From contig BSDZ01000021.1 of the NCBI GenBank assembly GCA_030268105.1, positions 868,001 to 932,000 of the forward strand: a DNA stretch of 64,000 nt, written 5' to 3'. Shown here in pieces: positions 25,301 to 36,097 of this stretch. The translations under genes and the position numbers were made by a program. Every line of letters starts with the position of its first letter. Position 1 is the stretch's first letter. The DNA comes from Volvox africanus. Lineage: Eukaryota; Chlorophyta; Chlorophyceae; Chlamydomonadales; Volvocaceae. The notes beneath the pieces were generated by a model that was given only the letters and a program-made list of their open reading frames with translations, was not told where the DNA came from and did not search any database.

Positions 25301-26976
25301 CTCTTACCCCATCGAGTACATGGCCAACGCGCGCATCCCCTGCGTGGGCGACCACCCTAAGAACGTCATCCTCCTCGCATGCGATGCCTTCGGTGTGCTG
25401 CCCCCGGTCAGCCGCCTGACCATGGAGCAGGCCATGTACCACTTCATCAGCGGATACACCGCCAAGGTAGGGGTGGGAGGCGGGGGAGCCTGCGGGTTGA
25501 CGGGTTCACAGCCGCACTGAAGGGACGTTAGGTGCCATCGTATTTATATTTTACTTGGCTGGAAGATTTGTGCGTGCGGCCAAAGCTGTAAGTCCTTCGC
25601 TATTGCTGTTCTCTAATTATGCCCCCAACTTCCCCTCATCCAGGTGGCTGGTACTGAGGTGGGCGTGACGGAGCCGCAGGCTACCTTCAGCGCCTGCTTC
25701 GGCTCGGCCTTCCTGATGATGCACCCCTACAAGTGAGATAATTGTGGGCATCTAAGTCCTGAGTAGGGACGATGTAGTGGTTTCGGATTCTTCGTTCTCG
25801 ACACGCAAACAAAGATCGCCCTTCAATCGCACGATTCTTAGTCGCCCTGAGCTGCACGCCTCTCACCGTTGCATCCATCGGTCGTTTCGATGCATCCAGG
25901 TACGCCACCATGCTCGCTGAGAAGATGGCCAAGCACAAGACCACCGCCTGGCTGCTAAACACTGGCTGGACCGGCGGCAAGTAAGTATCCAGGGCTGCGG
26001 TCACCTGAGGCACAGTTCCAGCGGCGTTCTGTAGGGGTTTTGATGATTATAATGCAGCTTATGCGTTCCTCCCGGACCTCGTTGGCTGCCCTTTTCGTCG
26101 TCGCCATAGGGTTTCATGTGCCACTTGCTATGGCAATCCTCCTGGCCCTCTTCCGGTACGCAGGCACGGTGTTGGCAAGCGCATGAGCCTGAAGCATACT
26201 CGCGCCATCATCGACGCTATCCACAGCGGCGAGCTGGACAATGCCGAGTTCGTCACCACGCCCATCTTTAATCTGCAGGTAAGCTGCTGCTGCTGCGCTT
26301 GTGCTCATGCCTTCTGTTCAGGCTTCAGAGGTGCCTGCCGCTTACATGATCGTCATGCGGACGTAATTGCGCTTATGGCATATGGTGTATGGCGTGCGCC
26401 TAACGCCACACTCATGCTTCCTTCCTGCTGCTGCAGGTGCCCACATCCATCACCGGTGTGCCGTCCGAGGTGCTCAGTCCCGAGAATGTGTGGTCTAACA
26501 AGGACGAATTCGCCACCACCCTTAACAACCTGGGTCACATGTTTGTCAAGAACTTCGGCCACTTCAGGTGAGGGCTGGTTGACAGGGCAGAGGGTGGCTG
26601 GTTAGGGAAGGGTTGTTCGTGTCGCGGCAGCCTTTCTGGCGTGAGAATTTAGTATTTATGTGTTATATGGCGCAATGCGGGAGCGCTTTGTCGTCAATAA
26701 CTCGCCATGCAACTGGTCTTGCATCATGGCCGCGGACCAAGGGTAGCGCCACTCAGGTATATTTTTTCCATTACCTTGGTGGCGACAGTACTGAATCTTA
26801 TTGAGTGTCCTGCCCCCTGTGCAATGGTTCCTTCCTGCAGTGATGGCGACTCGTTCGTGGGTGCCGAAATGGCCGCCCGCATCCTCACCGGCGGTCCAAC
26901 CCCGCTGTCTGCGGAGGCGGTCTCCAAAACCGGCTTCAGCGCTATCAAGGAGTTTGTTCAGAACTTGGTGGCTTAA
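22383..26976 (+). CDS. Phosphoenolpyruvate carboxykinase (ATP), copy 2
   Basis: Second tandem ATP-type PEPCK. Exons: 22383-22523, 22601-22661, 22904-22934, 23351-23428, 23588-23681, 23858-23966, 24152-24201, 24511-24611, 24786-24913, 24998-25133, 25211-25466, 25644-25732, 25900-25980, 26164-26278, 26437-26567, 26841-26976. This gives 578 aa from the ATG at 22383, or 574 from the ATG at 22395. Every intron position matches copy 1. P-loop [11 protein letters not shown] and [20 protein letters not shown] are intact. The first coding exon begins directly with the conserved [20 protein letters not shown] start and I see no transit peptide, so a cytosolic enzyme is likely, unless an unrecognised upstream exon splices to the AG at 22393-22394. 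It ends in FVQNLVA, which copy 1 lacks. Confidence 0.95.
23227..25142 (+). repeat. PEPCK homogenised block, copy 2
   Basis: Counterpart of 14823-16737. The shared block starts inside the intron before the [15 protein letters not shown] exon and stops a few bases into the intron after the signature-motif exon. It is one base longer because of the longer G-run (about 23.70 kb). Confidence 0.9.
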
Positions 26977-29570
26977 GCTGGAGTGCCACGTACCGCAATG
27001 CTTGCGCTTCTCATGGGGCCCTCACCTCGGACCTGCTAGCGGCGAAGGGTATTCGTTTTGTGGTTATGTATGTGGTGGGTCTTTCCTGATCGAATTGGCC
27101 TTCATCATTCTGGTGGGAGTGCACGGTCAGTGTTTGACAAACGCAGTAGCGGGGTCAAGAAGGAATTTAAGATAAGCCTAACCTTGTGTTCGGACGCCTT
27201 TCTTCTTTCCTTACAAATCTGATTCCTGACTCATCTCGGTGATATCCTCGGGGAACACGCCTGGGTTTCACTATGTTGACTCGATTTGCTCCCGCAGTGA
27301 TCTAATCTCGTGTTTAGTGGTGGAATCTGGAATTGCTTTTGGCGGCAGTCAGGATGGCATTCATTCTGTGCCGTCAGGTAAGAGCTGATGCACGCTCGGG
27401 TAGCCTGATCTCTCTGGCACACCTCTAGGCCGTCCGCATCTCGCCCGCTTCGTACAATCCGATAGGGAGCAGGTGGCCATGATGCACGGGCAGGTGCCTG
27501 GCTAGGTTCGTGGGCTGGGGGTGGGGTTCGAGCGCCATACGTTGTGTTGCTGTTGTGGTGTTGTGGCGAGGTTGATTTTGTTTCCGGCGCTATCTCGAGA
27601 GGAGAAATTATTTACATCGTTGATTGGTCGACAAATTTCGGTGTCGGCTGCGGCCGCGAGTCGCGTAAGGAAATCTCCTAATCCCAGATTTTTACATTCC
27701 TTTTTGACCTAATGACACGATGACGAAAATATACCTTACTAATAATAATTGGTATGGTTCTCGCACTCTCAAGAGACATCGATGTCCCTCAATCCACGAG
27801 GGATTATGTATTTGTAGGATAGATGCACAACTTGGTAGGGCAAAGGATACTCGTACTGTTATTCGCTTCGTTTTCTGTTTGTCGGCCACCATATGTGTTG
27901 GAGTTTGAACGGGGAAGCTACTTCGCTGTGCGTGCCACCCTTACCTGATAGTGTTTGAAAGCCGTTGGGTCATGAAGGTGATAATAGTTCTCCGATTATG
28001 AATAACCTTCTGAAATGTACAGAATGCGCTATGCACTATGTGCGAGGCATATTCTCCATTACCGGCGTCCTTGTAAGCTGAGTTAAATCCGCATCTCTTG
28101 TGTGTCGCTCGATTATGGCTTGGGGTGGATGGGACAGATCGAAGCGGCTGCGGGTGCGAGGTCTAGGGTATAAACAATGACCCTAAACCGCGGTGCCCAC
28201 GGCCAGGTTTGCATGGAAAACCACACAGGTCTGCCCTGCAAAGGTATCCTGTGATCAGGTATGGCAGCATGTGCACTAATGCTTGCTTAATGAATTTCAA
28301 TTCAGATCATTTTCAAATTGACTGATACACCCCCAAATTGACACATGCACGATCGAAGAGTACAACGGTAGAGCACGGAAAAGATACCGACATTATCACT
28401 TAATTATGTAGTTAATCTATATAGTTCTCTAGTAAATGATGAGCACGCAACTATGTTTACGTAAAATAGCTTGTTTGATGCCTTGCGTACGATACATATA
28501 GCATTCTTCTGGAATCGGCTCAGCAAGTTTATTACGCTAAGAACATATCATGGAATTCTTTCTCTATCACATTGGAATTATTAATTGCTTGATGTTATGC
28601 TACTTGTCGCAAGGAATGGTCTCGATTTCATAACCCCAACATTCGCTGACTGCACGATCATGAAATTCAAATTGTAAATCCAGCCAATCGATTAGGCATA
28701 GTGGTTTATCAGAGTAAGATCACTAGTTATGGCCATCATCAATCAACATCGTGAATACAGTTTGTTAATGGACTCGTGCCGTTGATGCGCCGTACATCAC
28801 TGGCATACAGCCGGCTAAGAAAATCAACACAAGATGCGGCCTCTATCAATATTGTATCTGAAATAGATTATTTCATAGTTCATGACTTATGACGGCATTG
28901 CCTCGATTGGGTCAATCCGAGGGACTATAGACCGGAGGGGTTTGGGCGACAAGTAAGGCTACACCTTTTGGGGCCTGGTGTTTAAGTGCATGACGATGCG
29001 AAAAAATGTGTTCCCTCGTTTGGGGGAATTTTTAGAAGCTGTCACTTTCACCCGGCCTCATAGTGCCGTTTCTGAAACGCGGAGCCAAGTGCACCCATTT
29101 CAAACACGAGACATACGTCGGGGACTTTAAATGTCAATCTGACGAATACTTGAACCACAAAGAGTTTCTTAATTGCTGCCCCGATCCGGTGGCGCATCTT
29201 AAACTTTGCCATGGATAAAACAATGATATTACAAGCTGTGGCCGCCGCCTGGTCAGGCGACACTACTCTGGCACGTATCCGAAGACGTATTGCATTGGTG
29301 CTCTCATCTATCGAGGACGGGCCCAACGGGCCACACAGCGACACCGGGGTGGGTTCCTTTAGCCGCCGTTGCGTTTAAAAGCATCCAACTTGCGGCCAAC
29401 TGCCGTTATGACCATTACTCACTGCTTTAGTTTCCCTTGTCGCCGTCTCGTCTGAACCCTCACCAACGTCGGCGTAGATACTGCCCCAATGCAATGCAAC
29501 TAGTCCCTTGAGGGTCCATGAGTACAAACCCAAGTCAGTTCCCAACCCGCTTCGCCCTTTGTAGGCACGC
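26977..29570. other. Gene-poor region after PEPCK copy 2
   Basis: 3' UTR of PEPCK copy 2 followed by AT-rich sequence from about 28.2 to 28.9 kb with frequent stops on both strands. The minus-strand frame at 29048-29344 is not recognisable. No repeats or RNA genes were identified. Confidence 0.5.
28072..28076 (+). terminator. Candidate poly(A) signal TGTAA for PEPCK copy 2
   Basis: TGTAA occurs 1.1 kb after the stop of copy 2, a distance close to that of the candidate signal after copy 1. Weak evidence on its own. Confidence 0.3.
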
Positions 29571-30233
29571 TTGGGAGGTGTGCTCCGTATCAAATATCCT
29601 CAACTAATGGACGAAGCCTGTCTACTGTGCAGGCCCCCGAAGTCCCTCCGTTTCAGACAACTCTTGGCGCACGGCCCGGGTCCTCGCTCAGCAGAGGCTG
29701 GTCACGACGATCCCATCGGGGGCAGCTTCCTGTACTGTGTCACATGCTCTTCTGACGTATGCGTGATCCTAGACCTCCATGCGCTTCTCAAATGGCATCG
29801 TGGCGCAGGCAGTCCCAGCGGCCCCAAAACGCCGCCAGAGAGCGATGGTGGCGCCGTCGTCGCCACGGCGTCCATCGCCCAACCGGGTCGCATGCAGTAT
29901 AGAGGCTGCAGTGGGGGTTCCGACGATGCACAGCAGCACGACGGCACCGGCACACAGCAGCACCGTTTCTTAAACAATGCAACGCCAACAGAAGCAGTTT
30001 TAACACCCAACGGGGTGGCGATGGGAGGGCAAGGAGTGCTGCTTCAGAAGTTGCCGTTTACTGAGCTAGGTTTGCGGACGTACCCAGGACCCTCTGCAGC
30101 CAGCAAGCTGAGGCGCTCACTGGTTCAGCGATTGGGCCAAGCGGGTTTGGGAGGCAACGACGGCTTGCCTCCGTATACAGTGCCTTGGAGGCAGCTAGTG
30201 CCACTGGTCGGGAGCTCCAGTGTAGGTGATTGA
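29571..30233 (+). CDS. Open frame of 220 codons, possible 5' exon of the exonuclease-like gene
   Basis: This is the longest plus-strand frame upstream of the exonuclease-like gene and lies on the same strand 360 bp before its first convincing exon. The translation is Gly/Pro/Gln-rich with a segment KLRRSLVQRLGQAGLGG and ends at a potential GTAGGT donor (about 30.22 kb). I recognise no family. The opposite strand is also partly open, so coding status is uncertain. Confidence 0.35.
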   Translation: MGGVLRIKYPQLMDEACLLCRPPKSLRFRQLLAHGPGPRSAEAGHDDPIGGSFLYCVTCSSDVCVILDLHALLKWHRGAGSPSGPKTPPESDGGAVVATASIAQPGRMQYRGCSGGSDDAQQHDGTGTQQHRFLNNATPTEAVLTPNGVAMGGQGVLLQKLPFTELGLRTYPGPSAASKLRRSLVQRLGQAGLGGNDGLPPYTVPWRQLVPLVGSSSVGD

Positions 30234-30595
30234 ACTGCGGAAGAGCCGCGGGACATCTGGGCTGGCGCGGCGCGTTGCTGATGTGTATGGAGCATTTTTT
30301 TATAGAAGTCTTGTGGTGCTTTGCTTCGGCGGACGGGATGTACAGAGGGCACCATTGGGGAGATCTGCAATGTGAGTTTGGTTCTGAGGTTTGTATGTGT
30401 CACGAACGCTTTCCTCTCGCTTCCCGAAAGCGAAAGCGCGGAACACACACGTCTTGAAGCGCTAAAGCGTCCCCGCACTTACCAGCCCTCTTGTGCGTGC
30501 AAACCCGCCGCGACCCGTCCCGGGCAGGCCGCCGCGGTGCTGCCCGCCCTCACGTCCCCATATGTCTTCCGTGAATTTTTGCTCCACACTGCCAG

Positions 30596-33347
30596 CCGTT
30601 TTGCTCCACACTGACGCGCATTACCCTGAACAATGGCAGTAACACCACGAACGGCACCAGCGGCTACGTGGACTGCGTGACGCTCAACAAAGCAGCTCTG
30701 AACAGCGCCGCTACCGCCGGCGTGGCTGCTGCAATCATGGCCGCCTGGCCAGGCTCGGGGCCCATGCAGAAGCTAAAGCGTGCGGCGGCCCACGTGCTAT
30801 CGGATGTGTGGCCTAAGTACCAAATGCACGCTGGTCCTCTGGGTAACTTCCTCATCGAGTGTGAGCCGCTGTCGTACCAAGTCGTGCGCCAAGCCAATGG
30901 CGGCCTTACGATGACCTTAGGCGAGAGCACTCATGGTTTTCTGATCTACGAAAGATGTCGCCCCACGGTGAGCGCTCCTTGAACGGGTAACGTGCCGGAG
31001 GAGCGGACGATGGCGACATAAAGGAGGGGAAGAAGGAAAAAGGGGAAGGAAGAACGGGCACGGACCCATCTGGGTGAAGTGCATCTCATGGGTAATGGAG
31101 AGAATAAGGGTTTCGCGGTGCTGGGGATGTGTTGAAGTGGGGAGAAGCGCTGGACGGGGGCCGCAGATGCCGAGTGCACATATGCTATGGGACGGGGCGG
31201 GGACTTGAGCGGAGGGGGTACTGGGCGAGGCCTTTCATTCTTAAGACTGCGTAGCCGCGAGATGGAATGAGGATGGAGGGGGAGAAAGGAAAACTTGTCG
31301 ATGCCTTTGCCTTTGCAGTGCGCTCATGTCGGATCCCGGTTTCGCTACGTCCTGTTTCTCAAACCTCCTGTCGCCCCCTTGCGATTTAACCTTGCACTCC
31401 CACCACCGGCCCCCCTGGCCCCGCCGCCTGCAGGAGGCTTATCTTCGATTGAAGCTCGATGCCTTGCTGTCAGAGTATCCCATTTACGAGGACGAAATCT
31501 TGGGATTAGCTCCAGCTTCTCCAGCAGCTGCGCCTGCTGCTAACCCACGGCATGATTTGGGTGCCGCCACTACTACAGTCAATTCCAGAACCACGGCGAC
31601 AATTAACGATGGCGCGGGAGCAAAACGCTCCTCTCGCCCCGAAACCCCACGGCCGGCCGCAGAGCCTGCTGCTGCATTGCATGAGCCGGCGAGGACGGGC
31701 GAGGTTTCCGGACAGGAAACTCCTAATGCGGACCCATGGGTCACAATGTCTTCCGAAGGTGGCCCAGTGGGTTTGCCTGTGCCTGTGCCCGTGCCTGTGC
31801 CCGTGCCCATGAGTAATGCGGGGACGGAGTTACAGGAGACATCCAGTGCGGGACGACCCGGCCCGTGGACGCTGGCGCCGGCCAGCCTTAATGCCAACAA
31901 CTCAGAAGCCATCGCGGTGCTGCACAATTATGTTGATTGCGCGAAATTGCCGCATGAATCTGCCAAACAGTTATTGGATCCAGCAGTACAGTGGGTGCAC
32001 ACGTCCACGGATTTCGAATCCATGTTGCAGCATTGCTACGCTGCAGGCCAAGCTGGTCTGGCAGCACACGGGGGCCCTACGGCAGCGTCTGCAGGCAAGG
32101 CGGAGGTGGCGGCGGTATACGTGCCCGCCGCGGAAGTATTGAACACTGCGACAGATCCCTATGGCACACCACAAATGTCCTGGCTCGCCACTGTGTACTT
32201 GATCAACTGTTCTGCGTTGTTTGTTGACGCTAGCGCAGTCTCCGACTCTACCGCTGTGGCTAGCGACTCTGCCGTGATGTTGCGGGCGCTCCTGGAGAGC
32301 CCATCTGTAGTCAAAGTGGCGCATGGATGCGAGAAGGTAACGGCGGAAGTTGTTACCAACTTGCCTGTCAATCACCGTATCGGTCGTTTTCCCCTGCTGC
32401 TTGGTGCTGCGTCCCCATGTGTGTGTGTTTGGCTCGCTCTCCTCACAGCCAAGCTGGCCAGTACCATATTGCGCAAGCGTGTAATTCCTTGCAACGTCCA
32501 TGCTAAAGCTTAAGCCCATCACGGTCCGCGTCTGCGTCTCTCCCTATAGGTATCCAACATTGTGGCAAGCTGCGGCGCGGCTTCCGTGGCGCCTTTCCTG
32601 GACACCCGGGTTCTTCTGCGTGCCCTGACCGCTATGTTGCCGCCCCTGCCAGCCGCACCGGCGCCTCTGACTAGCACCGGCGCGTTCGTAGCCGTGGGAC
32701 CGCTTGCCGCTGCGGCCATGAGCCGATTGAATACGCACGTGACGGCGTTGCGTGATGCGCTGGTGGCAACCGGGCTGTGGGCGCAACGACCGGCTCTTTC
32801 CGGGCGATATCAGGCTGCCCTTAAGGAGGACACGTTTGGGTTGCGAGATTGGGCGAGGTGAGCACTGAAGACGATGGGTTCTCTCTACGGGTGTGGGAGA
32901 TGGCATTGTCGTTGTGGAGAGATCTTTAGAGGTGTTCCGCAAAGTAGTGACAAGAGGAGGAGGAGAGAATGTGCACATATGGCTTTCGCGGGATGCTGTC
33001 AGGGTAACCAGGGTACCGCTGATGCTGTGCGCGCCGCATACGCGCCGGTGAGAGCAGCCGCAACTTGGCTTGCCTCGCCTAGCTAACGATTACCTTCTCC
33101 TGCTGTGCTTCGCCCTTCCCCCCTTTTCTGCCGCCATCCCTGTGTTGATAGTAACCCGGCTGCCCACGAGGCAGCGATGGTGGTCGCAGCGAAGCACCTC
33201 CCGGAGCTGTGGGAGGCACTAGCGAACGAGGCCATCCCATGGGTCGCAATGGCCGCGGCAGCGACGGCAATGGAATCTGCTGTGGTGGCGCAGGTCCAGC
33301 GAGCCGCTGGTGTACAACTTCCTCTCATTTTGGTCAACCGGCAGTAA
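30596..33347 (+). CDS. 3'-5' exonuclease-domain-like protein with degenerate active site (5' end not defined)
   Basis: Exons 30596-30967, 31434-32336, 32550-32857 and 33152-33347 join in phase to give 592 residues and a TAA stop. The first exon carries VLSDVWPKYQM and GPLGNFLIECEPL, which might be a small winged-helix fold (inference). After a long Ala/Pro/Ser-rich linker comes a DEDDy-exonuclease-like core: WLATVYLINCSALFVDASAV, LRALLESPSVVKVAHGCEK and FLDTRVLLRALTAMLPPL. In this family the first motif should carry D-x-E and the second an H/N-D pair; here only the LDT aspartate is clear, so catalysis is doubtful. The C-terminus has LNTHVTALRDALVATGLW and KHLPELWEALANEAIPWV. A broken relative lies on the minus strand at 44.8-46.1 kb. 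The resemblance is to the EXD1/Egalitarian group of adaptor-like exonuclease folds, but this is not proven. Confidence 0.6.
31772..31809. repeat. Hexanucleotide repeat (TGCCTG/TGCCCG) in coding sequence
   Basis: Six-base units alternating TGCCTG and TGCCCG encode a Pro-Val run in the linker of the exonuclease-like protein. It is a likely site of length variation that keeps the reading frame. Confidence 0.8.
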
Positions 33348-36097
33348 CAGCAGGTGCACCATCGCCACCCAGTTGTGCACTAGGAGCAGGTCCGCTTATA
33401 AGACAAACAACAGGTTGTTGAGAAAGATGCGGACCACACGCGGTTATTGACATGTCAGGAGCTGATGCGATGATTGTACAAGTTTGGACCTCTGCTCCCG
33501 TGTGAGTTACTCAGCTCCGAAGTCAAACGGAAAAAGGTTAGTGAAGTATCAAGAACAACGATAGACATCTTTGGCGTAAGAAAGACCCTTGAACAGGAGC
33601 TAAAAAGGACGTAAAAAAAGAATGCTCGGCCTTCCCTCCTCTGTGGGTCGTACAAGGAGCACCTGGAACTCAAGGGAAAGGGCAGCGGAGGAGGAGATTG
33701 TGTACGGAATTGTTAAGGAATGCCAGTCCTCCAGGATGATGGACTCAGGACTTCCGGACCACCTCACCGGTCCTCTGCTGTCCGCTAGCCAACACTTCCC
33801 GCTGCTCGTACCCGGTAGTTACTGGTTAAGCCTCCAGGTAAAAATGGAGCCGCAGAATTCTCATCTGAACATTGGGTTAAGGGTTTGCGGGCGCGAAGGA
33901 GGTTGGGGAAGAGAATCTTCGTTGTGAAGAGCAGGTGCTGAGATACAGTATACATAACGTGTTCAGGCACGACTGTTATGGCACGACTAATATGCCCCTG
34001 GAGTTCCAGATTCTACCCCGACCTTGAGCGGGCCAAAGACCCTATAGTTAAGGGCAGGGTGCCCCCATGTCGATGGACGGTGACGACCCCAATTAAAGTG
34101 ACCTGCGAGCTGACCAGTAGCGGAGTTGACGCCTTAGTTGATTCGGCAGATTCCGCTGGATGCTGGTGGTGGGTGCTGAACCTGGGAAAACCACTGATTT
34201 CGGAGAAGTCGGCATGGGAGACTGGATGAGGGTGCCCCGAAACACCGGGGAAGGTAGGGACTGCCAGATTAGTGGCCACGGGTGATGTACCCCCCTATCC
34301 TACACACAACAATAGTATACAGTATAAATTGGGAGGCATTAACCTAACATACCAAAATTCTGGCTGCTTGCGTGGAGGGCTTTGTCGTGACAATGTGGCT
34401 GTCTTCATGAACGAGGATCTGTATTTTAGGTCACTCGTGGGAAAGCTTAGCCACGGTGTGCAGAAAGTCACACGTGTTCTCCTGCGCACGTATTCCCCAA
34501 GGCGTGCGAGGACATCAAGTGACGCGTTGCTGTGCTGTACTGAGGAGATGTAGAGGAGTTGCGGGTAGGACTGTCTAGTGGTAAAAGAAACGCTATGGAA
34601 AAGGCAAGCGCGGCAAGCATGAAACCATGTCATCTGGGAGTAGCGATCTGCAGCCCAAAAACCACGCAACTGACGGTACCGGCTGCATCGCTGGCTCGCA
34701 GACACCGTGGTGGAGGAGTACTCTCACCCTGGTACGTCGTGACCTGCATATTGCGTCCCATATATTGTTTGTACAACAGCTCCCACAAAGTTGGTAGGTG
34801 CCGTATAAGACTTTACCGCAATATCCCCCCCCGGCACCACCTCTTGATATACACACTTCCCCCTCACGTAGTAGTGCTTACGGTAACCTGTATAGCATGC
34901 CATGCCGTGACCTTTGGGCATGAGCGTGGCGAAATGAGAAGTGGGTAATGCGCGCGCGGGTGGTGAAGATGACTCCGGCAAAAAACCGTACGTGTTTCCG
35001 CTGGCGAACGGTAAGTCGCCCTATTGTACTCCCTGATTCTACCCTTGCAGCGGTGACCTTTCTCCCTGGTGACACAACATGTATCCACGATATGAAATTT
35101 CCATGCTTACCTACCGTACTCGTAAAATATCCATCAGTCCAAAATTCTCCACCCCATAATTTTTTCTTTGGGTTAGTAATACTTTAAGTATTTTTGATAA
35201 AACCTGAAAAGGTATGGCCTTGTTTAACGTATAGCTGCAAGTACGCATGACTAGATGACGCAGACAGCTTAGGGAGATTTTCACCCAGGTAGGTCGGACT
35301 GCACAACCCATGCGAAAGGCTGCAACGCGGGTCATGTACGGAGTTGGAGCTAAACTATCTTCACTCAAAACGCACGTGGCTGTATCCGTCTGCTGATAAG
35401 TCAGGCAACTCCCGATATGTCCGTCTGCTCTGTTGCTGGTGCTGCCGAGTGTGTCAGTTTGTCTTCCCTGGTTAGTGCGTGCCGCTGACCTTGTGTTGCG
35501 GATGCGATGCCGGTATCTTTGTGTGTGAAATTAACTGAGGCAAAGAAAAATCTATGTGAGTTTTGTTCAAGAGAACGGGGTAGGGAATTTTTTTCCGCGA
35601 CGTATGTTGAGAAGTTCTGTTGGGAACCCCTTTCCGACCGATCCTGCCGTACGGATCTAACTCAAGTGCACTCTTTACCATCCATCCATCCCTGTAAACA
35701 CCGCAAATTGACCAAAAGCGTTCACATAAAATACCGATGAAGAAAGCACCACGTACGACCCCGCACGACACGATGCACAGAGCGCACCTACCAACTACTT
35801 TCGTCCTGGCGATAGGCATACTCCCTACCACGATGCTTATACCCACCATAACCCCAACTCATCTGTGCCCAATACAGAACATCATCCTCAGAGCAGATCT
35901 GCGCTGATTCCGTTACAGTAGTCCTCGCAGTTTCTACCACCCCCTGTTGTTCAGAAATAGTCGACCGCTAAACTGGAGCCCTCTGAAGCCAAGAAAGAAA
36001 GAATTTAGCATGAACCTTGTCTCTGACCCTCCTGAAAAATAACGACTTGCGATTTGTAACAACCTGATTGATACAACGTTGACGGATTATTCGGACA
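33348..36097. other. Intergenic region with a dispersed repeat
   Basis: Lies between the end of the exonuclease-like gene (+) and the end of the ubiquitin-like gene (-). A plus-strand frame at 33622-33927 is open but unrecognised. A 138-bp repeat is at 34171-34308. TTACA at 35913-35917 (TGTAA on the minus strand) is a candidate poly(A) signal for the ubiquitin-like gene. Confidence 0.5.
34171..34308. repeat. 138-bp dispersed repeat, copy 1
   Basis: Matches 52257-52394 with one mismatch that I can see (A against G in GCCAG[A/G]TTAGTGG). It begins GGGTGCTGAACCTGGG and ends CCTATCCTACACACA. Flanks are unrelated. No coding potential or terminal repeats are visible, so it is either a short non-autonomous element or a fragment of a longer family. 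Confidence 0.9.
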
